Part shown: positions 60,226-64,000 of the stretch, piece after piece
How the letters are laid out: every line of letters begins with the position of its first letter
Position numbering within the stretch: the first letter of the stretch is position 1
Assembly: GCF_023806465.1 (NCBI RefSeq)
Contig: NZ_JAMSLS010000001.1
Span: 186,001-250,000, forward strand
Length of the DNA: 64,000 nt
Origin: Thermomicrobium sp. CFH 73360
Lineage (GTDB): Bacteria > Chloroflexota > Chloroflexia > Thermomicrobiales > Thermomicrobiaceae
Direction: 5' to 3'
The notes under the pieces: generated by a model
Databases searched by the model: none
Seen by the model: only the letters and a program-made list of their open reading frames with translations
What the model was told of the DNA's origin: nothing
Translations under genes and position numbers: made by a program

Positions 60226-60858
60226 ATGGTTCGATCAGTCCCTGCATCGCACCGAATCCGATCACGAGCACGGTTACTCATAACGGGGCTTTTCGGCCTC
60301 GGTGCACTCGCGACTGGCGCGACACTGCTTGTTCTGGGCCTAGCGATCGAAACGCAAGCACGCAACGACGAGCGAGCTCCCGCCGATGCCATTCTGGTTC
60401 TCGGTGCGGCGCAGTACAATGGTCGGCCCACCCGTGCCTTCCGTGCACGGCTCGACCACGCCGCGGCCCTCTACCGTCAAGGGTACGCCCGTACTCTTGT
60501 CCTCGTCGGCGGAACGGCTGCTCCAAGCGAACCGAGCGAGGCCGAAGTCGGGGCGCGGTATCTTGAACAACTCGGCATACCGGCGGATGCCTTGCTTGTC
60601 GTGCCTGAGGGCCGCAACACCTGGCAGAGCCTTCAGGCTGCAGCTAGGCCGCTGCGTGCCATCGGTGCGCGCCGCGTGCTCCTCGTCAGCGATGGCTTTC
60701 ATTTGTTCCGGAGCAAACTCATGGCGAACGATCTCGGCTTCCAGGCACTCGGATCACCAGCACCGAACAGCCCCATCCGCCAGGGATCCTTGCTCGAACG
60801 CTGGTACATGATCCGCGAGGCAGTTGCCACCCTCGCCTATCTCATTGGACGACGCTAA
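60226..60858 (+). CDS. YdcF/ElyC-type membrane protein (DUF218)
   Basis: 210 residues with GGAGGGCGGAGGG before the ATG. One N-terminal membrane segment (LLITGLFGLGALATGATLLVLGLAI) anchors an extracytoplasmic DUF218 domain: DAILVLGAAQYNGRPTRAFRARLDHA, then LVLVGGTAAPSEPSEAEV, GRNTWQSLQAA and VLLVSDGFHLFRSKLMA. Family members such as ElyC act in cell-envelope polymer metabolism; SanA is related to vancomycin tolerance. The exact role is unknown. Confidence 0.87.
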   Translation: MVRSVPASHRIRSRARLLITGLFGLGALATGATLLVLGLAIETQARNDERAPADAILVLGAAQYNGRPTRAFRARLDHAAALYRQGYARTLVLVGGTAAPSEPSEAEVGARYLEQLGIPADALLVVPEGRNTWQSLQAAARPLRAIGARRVLLVSDGFHLFRSKLMANDLGFQALGSPAPNSPIRQGSLLERWYMIREAVATLAYLIGRR

Positions 60859-60865
60859 ACCGTCC

Positions 60866-63355
60866 TCAATCTGCCGCTTCGCTGACGACGAAATTCACCA
60901 GTCGCCCCGGAACGTACACCACCCGTTCGATCCGTCGGCCAGCAAGATACGCCTGCACGCGCTCGGCTGCCCGTGCTCGGGCAACAGCTTCTTCCTCACT
61001 GATCGTCACAGGGACGACGATCCGGTCGCGCACACGGCCGTTGACCTGAATCACGAGTTCGAGGGTCTCCTCCGCAGCGAGCTCCGGATCGTAGGCAGGC
61101 CATGCCTGCTGATGCACACTGTAGGGTTTGCCAAGCCGCTCCCACAGCTCCTCAGCGATGTGTGGCGCACCCGGTGCTAGCAGGAGAACGAGCGTCTCCA
61201 GCGCTTCCCGCCAGACTGGCATTTGCACGACCGGCGTTTCACGCAGGCGCGAGAGTTCGTTGACAAACTCCATCATCCGCGCGATCGCCGTATTAAAGCT
61301 GAAGGTTTCGAAATCGTCCGTCACTTGCTTAATCGTGCGGTGCAAGAGACGCCGCAATGCCCGAGCCTGGTCGTCGTCTTCCAGTTGCACGGGCACATCT
61401 CGTGTCTCATTCACCAAAGACCAGACACGCTGCAGGAAACGCTGGACGCCGGCTACTCCCCGCGAACTCCACGGCCCGCCCTGACTCCATGGGCCGATGA
61501 ACATGAGATACAACCGAACCGTATCTGCCCCAAGACGTGCAACGAGATCGTCCGGATCAACAACATTCCCGCGGCTCTTCGACATCTTCTCCCCGTCTTC
61601 GCCGAGGATCACCCCGTGGTTGAAGAGCCGCAGAAATGGTTCGCGATGGTTCACCAGCCCCAGGTCAGCAAGCGCCTTCGTCCAAAATCGGCTGTACAGG
61701 AGATGCAGAATGGCATGTTCGATTCCACCGGTATATTGGTCAACTGGCGTCCAATAGGCGACCTTGTCAGGGTCGAATGGCCGCTGATCCTCATGCGGGC
61801 TGAGATAGCGATACCAATACCACGACGAATCGACGAATGTGTCCATCGTATCCGTCTCGCGCCGCGCGGGACCACCGCACTGCGGACACTCGGTGTTCAC
61901 GAATGCCTCGTGGGTTACGAGCGGTGATTGGCCTGTCGGCATGAACTCAGCGTCCTCAGGCAACAGAACCGGCAACTGCTCCTCCGGCACCGGCACGATG
62001 CCACAGCGGTCACAGTACACGATCGGAATCGGTGTACCCCAATAACGCTGGCGCGAGATCAGCCAGTCGCGCAACCGGTAGGTGACCTCGCCACGGCCGA
62101 TTCCCTGCTCTTCCAGCCAAGCGATGACCTTGCGGACCGCCTCGCCCCCAGCAGTCGGCGTCCCATCGAACGGCCCGGAGTTCACCATAACGCCTTCCCC
62201 GTCGTACGCTTCCTCCATCGTCGCGGGGTCAAGCGTACGATCCGGTGGCTGGATCACGACGACGATCGGTAGACCGAAGGCACGAGCAAACTCGAAGTCG
62301 CGTTGGTCGTGCGCCGGAACAGCCATGATCGCTCCCGTGCCGTAGTGCATCAGTACGTAGTCAGCAATCCAGATCGGAATCCGCTCGCCGTTGGCTGGAT
62401 TGATCGCATAGGCCCCGATGAAGACACCGGTCTTCTCGCGCTCGGTCGACGTCCGCTCGATATCACTGCGGCGCCGCGCCTGCTCAACGTAGGCCTCCAC
62501 ATCGGCACGACGCTCGGGTGTCGTCAACGTCTCGACAAGTGGGTGCTCTGGTGCCAACACCAAGAAGGTGGCGCCCCACAGCGTGTCCGGTCGCGTTGTG
62601 AACACCTCGATCGGATCACCGCGCTCCGACCGAAATACGATCCGCACGCCCTCCGAGCGGCCGATCCAGTTGCGCTGCATCGTGATCACGCGCTCTGGCC
62701 ATTCGATGCCGTCAAAGCGCAGGAGTTCCTCAGCATAGGCGGTGATACGCAGGAACCACTGCTCGAGGTCACGCCGGTAGACCTCTGTACCGCAGCGTTC
62801 ACAGCGACCGTCAATCACTTGCTCGTTCGCGAGCACCGTCTGGCAAGTCGGACACCACCACACCGGCGCCTTGGCACGGTAGGCCAGTCCGTGCTTGTAG
62901 AACTGCAGGAAGAACCACTGATTCCAGCGATAATACTCTGGTAGACAGGTAATGACTTCCTTTGACCAGTCGAACATCGCCCCCATCGAGCGCAGCTGCT
63001 TCTTCATGTGGGCGATGTTCTGCATCGTCCAGACCTTTGGATGAATCCCGTGCTTGATTGCCGCGTTCTCCGCGGGGAGACCGAATGCGTCGAAGCCAAA
63101 TGGGAACAAAACGTTGTACCCGCGCATGCGCTTGTAGCGAGCAGCTGCATCCGCGGGCGCATAGGAGAACCAGTGACCGATGTGAAGGTTCCCTGACGGA
63201 TAGGGGAACATCACGAGGTGGTACCATTTGGGTCGGGTCGGATCCTCACGCACATCGGCGTAGATCCCTGTTTCCTCCCAGATCTTCTGCCACTTCGGTT
63301 CAATGACTAGGGGCTCGTAGCGCTCGGTCTGCCGCTCCTGCTGCGTCGTCGCCAT
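60866..63355 (-). CDS. leuS: leucyl-tRNA synthetase
   Basis: 829 residues, the usual bacterial length. [20 protein letters not shown] contains the H-I-G-H signature and [15 protein letters not shown] the K-M-S-K-S. The CP1 editing domain has [19 protein letters not shown] and the discriminating [12 protein letters not shown]. The zinc-type insert has [10 protein letters not shown] and CPQCGG-type pairs. The C-terminal domain ends [13 protein letters not shown]. It is preceded by a T-box leader on the same strand, which controls it by uncharged tRNA-Leu. Confidence 0.97.
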   Translation of the reverse strand: MATTQQERQTERYEPLVIEPKWQKIWEETGIYADVREDPTRPKWYHLVMFPYPSGNLHIGHWFSYAPADAAARYKRMRGYNVLFPFGFDAFGLPAENAAIKHGIHPKVWTMQNIAHMKKQLRSMGAMFDWSKEVITCLPEYYRWNQWFFLQFYKHGLAYRAKAPVWWCPTCQTVLANEQVIDGRCERCGTEVYRRDLEQWFLRITAYAEELLRFDGIEWPERVITMQRNWIGRSEGVRIVFRSERGDPIEVFTTRPDTLWGATFLVLAPEHPLVETLTTPERRADVEAYVEQARRRSDIERTSTEREKTGVFIGAYAINPANGERIPIWIADYVLMHYGTGAIMAVPAHDQRDFEFARAFGLPIVVVIQPPDRTLDPATMEEAYDGEGVMVNSGPFDGTPTAGGEAVRKVIAWLEEQGIGRGEVTYRLRDWLISRQRYWGTPIPIVYCDRCGIVPVPEEQLPVLLPEDAEFMPTGQSPLVTHEAFVNTECPQCGGPARRETDTMDTFVDSSWYWYRYLSPHEDQRPFDPDKVAYWTPVDQYTGGIEHAILHLLYSRFWTKALADLGLVNHREPFLRLFNHGVILGEDGEKMSKSRGNVVDPDDLVARLGADTVRLYLMFIGPWSQGGPWSSRGVAGVQRFLQRVWSLVNETRDVPVQLEDDDQARALRRLLHRTIKQVTDDFETFSFNTAIARMMEFVNELSRLRETPVVQMPVWREALETLVLLLAPGAPHIAEELWERLGKPYSVHQQAWPAYDPELAAEETLELVIQVNGRVRDRIVVPVTISEEEAVARARAAERVQAYLAGRRIERVVYVPGRLVNFVVSEAAD

Positions 63356-63393
63356 CCCTCTGCCTCCCACGTTCTCGCGCCTCGAACGCACAA

Positions 63394-63419
63394 CGGCCCG
63401 TCCACGAAGGGACGGGCCG
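63394..63419 (-). terminator. T-box-controlled terminator before leuS
   Basis: 10-bp stem with a six-base loop, immediately after the T-box core. Pairing of the core's 3' side with this stem's 5' arm would form the alternative antiterminator. The run of T after the stem is short, so the stop may be leaky. Confidence 0.8.
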
Positions 63420-63640
63420 ACCCGCGGTACCACCCTCCTTGGTGTCGCTGGTGCGACACCCACTCTGGCGTGCGCTAACGGGCACGACCCGGCGCGAGCT
63501 ACTCCTTTTCACCCGCGCAGCTCCGAGGCGAGTTCACGCACCCACGCTGGCCAGGCTCACACTCTCCCCAGCTCGCTCGACAGCCACGGTGCGCTACTTC
63601 TCCTCGTCGTCGCCTTTCCCCAGCACGACAATGACCGGTC
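63394..63640 (-). promoter_or_regulatory. T-box leader of leuS (specifier CUC)
   Basis: On the minus strand the T-box core AGGGTGGTACCGCG lies at 63423-63436; its UGGU pairs with the ACCA end of tRNA-Leu, whose discriminator is A. The specifier codon CTC, in GTGAACTCGCC, lies at 63530-63532, decoding leucine. A stem III hairpin GGTGTCGC-N4-GCGACACC (63441-63460) precedes the core. The terminator stem CGGCCCGTCC / GGACGGGCCG is at 63394-63419, with TTGTGCG after it. The 5' boundary is approximate. Confidence 0.92.
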
Positions 63641-63673
63641 ACACCGGGCGGTGGACCGGCTTCGCTATGGTCG

Positions 63674-63745
63674 TGGAGCTGAGGGGACTCGAACCCCTGA
63701 CCCCAACGCTGCCAGCGTTGTGCTCTCCCACTGAGCTACAGCCCC
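63674..63745 (-). tRNA. tRNA-Ala (anticodon GGC)
   Basis: 72 bases. Acceptor GGGGCTG pairs with CAGCTCC (one G-U pair at 3-70, a common alanine identity feature), anticodon loop CTGGCAG gives GGC, T arm AGGGG-TTCGAGT-CCCCT. CCA is not encoded. It lies about 35 bases before the leuS T-box leader on the same strand, so read-through into the leader is conceivable. Confidence 0.97.
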
Positions 63746-64000
63746 GCGCCCTCGCTGGCGCACAAGACAGTCTAGCACACTCTCAGCTTTGTCGCAACGC
63801 CCCGCTCGCACTTGCGCGGCTCAATCAACGCGCTCCGTGTTCACCCTGTGAGCCGTTCAATGTACCGAGACTCGAGCACCTCCTGTGAACACCATGACTG
63901 CATCGTTCTCCTCACAACCTACCAGCTCTCAAAACAACACCCCCTGCCTGAGGCGAACGATCCCGGACAATGCCAGGGCATAGCACGCACTCTGCCTGCA
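63746..64000. other. window end with no recognised gene
   Basis: Apart from the tRNA-Ala promoter, no open frame with a ribosome-binding site and no RNA motif was seen in these 255 bases. Genes beyond the window edge may extend into it. Confidence 0.4.
63769..63797 (-). promoter_or_regulatory. promoter of tRNA-Ala
   Basis: On the minus strand TTGCGA (63792-63797), a 17-base spacer, and TAGACT (63769-63774), about 24 bases before the tRNA 5' end. Good spacing and four or more matches in each hexamer. Confidence 0.55.

Overview
The window is ordinary bacterial chromosome, about 60% G+C by eye and densely packed, with about 65 protein genes, two tRNA genes and one T-box leader. I saw no phage, insertion sequence, CRISPR array or recognisable defence island. 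Gene content suggests an aerobic, probably thermophilic member of the Chloroflexota, most likely class Thermomicrobia. The reasons are form II CO-dehydrogenase-type genes, a Cys-type CcmE, a DUF1786 protein otherwise known mostly from archaea, a TIGR03843/SCO1664-like protein, and frequent GTG starts. This placement is inference from content; no rRNA lies in the window.

Layout. 1-7.2 kb: end of a phosphohexomutase, a DUF402 protein, a MerR-type regulator, a small zinc ribbon, and a purine block (purN, guaA, purD) with a D-amino-acid-type PLP enzyme. 7.2-15.8 kb: an orphan NarL-type regulator, an ADP-ribose-type NUDIX hydrolase, tRNA-Cys, a merR/unknown/adenine deaminase operon, a BtpA-like protein, recJ and a DtxR/MntR regulator. 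15.8-24.9 kb: a metallophosphoesterase behind a LexA-like box, DUF1786, polyprenyl diphosphate synthase, a YugP-type membrane protease, a DinB-like protein, and the tig-clpP-clpX quality-control operon.

25.1-37.0 kb: a molybdenum hydroxylase locus. A structural operon (coxG-coxS-coxL-coxM) starts at a good sigma-70 promoter and ends in a terminator containing twelve consecutive G. A maturation operon with its own -10 follows (coxD, coxE, two XdhC-type genes, mocA-like, NUDIX), then a decayed NUDIX remnant and an orphan second large subunit. Both large subunits carry the form II AYRGAGR loop, so the substrate should not be assumed to be CO.

37.0-54.7 kb, all minus strand: an MBL protein, pyrG, the complete F1Fo ATP synthase operon (atpI/Z, B, E, F, H, A, G, D, C), murA, then a nearly complete system I cytochrome c maturation set (tlpA/ccmG, a CopD-like membrane protein, ccmE, F, H, I, A, B, C, D). 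The order couples energy conservation with its biogenesis machinery. 55.2-64.0 kb: a thioesterase/ADP-forming acyl-CoA synthetase/acyl-CoA dehydrogenase operon, recX, a YdcF-like protein, leuS behind a T-box leader with a CUC specifier, and tRNA-Ala.

Nothing here is compelling evidence for a wholly new system. The best leads are the duplicated form II hydroxylase locus, the metallophosphoesterase/DtxR promoter with an SOS-type box, the Cys-type CcmE, and the merR/unknown/adenine deaminase operon.
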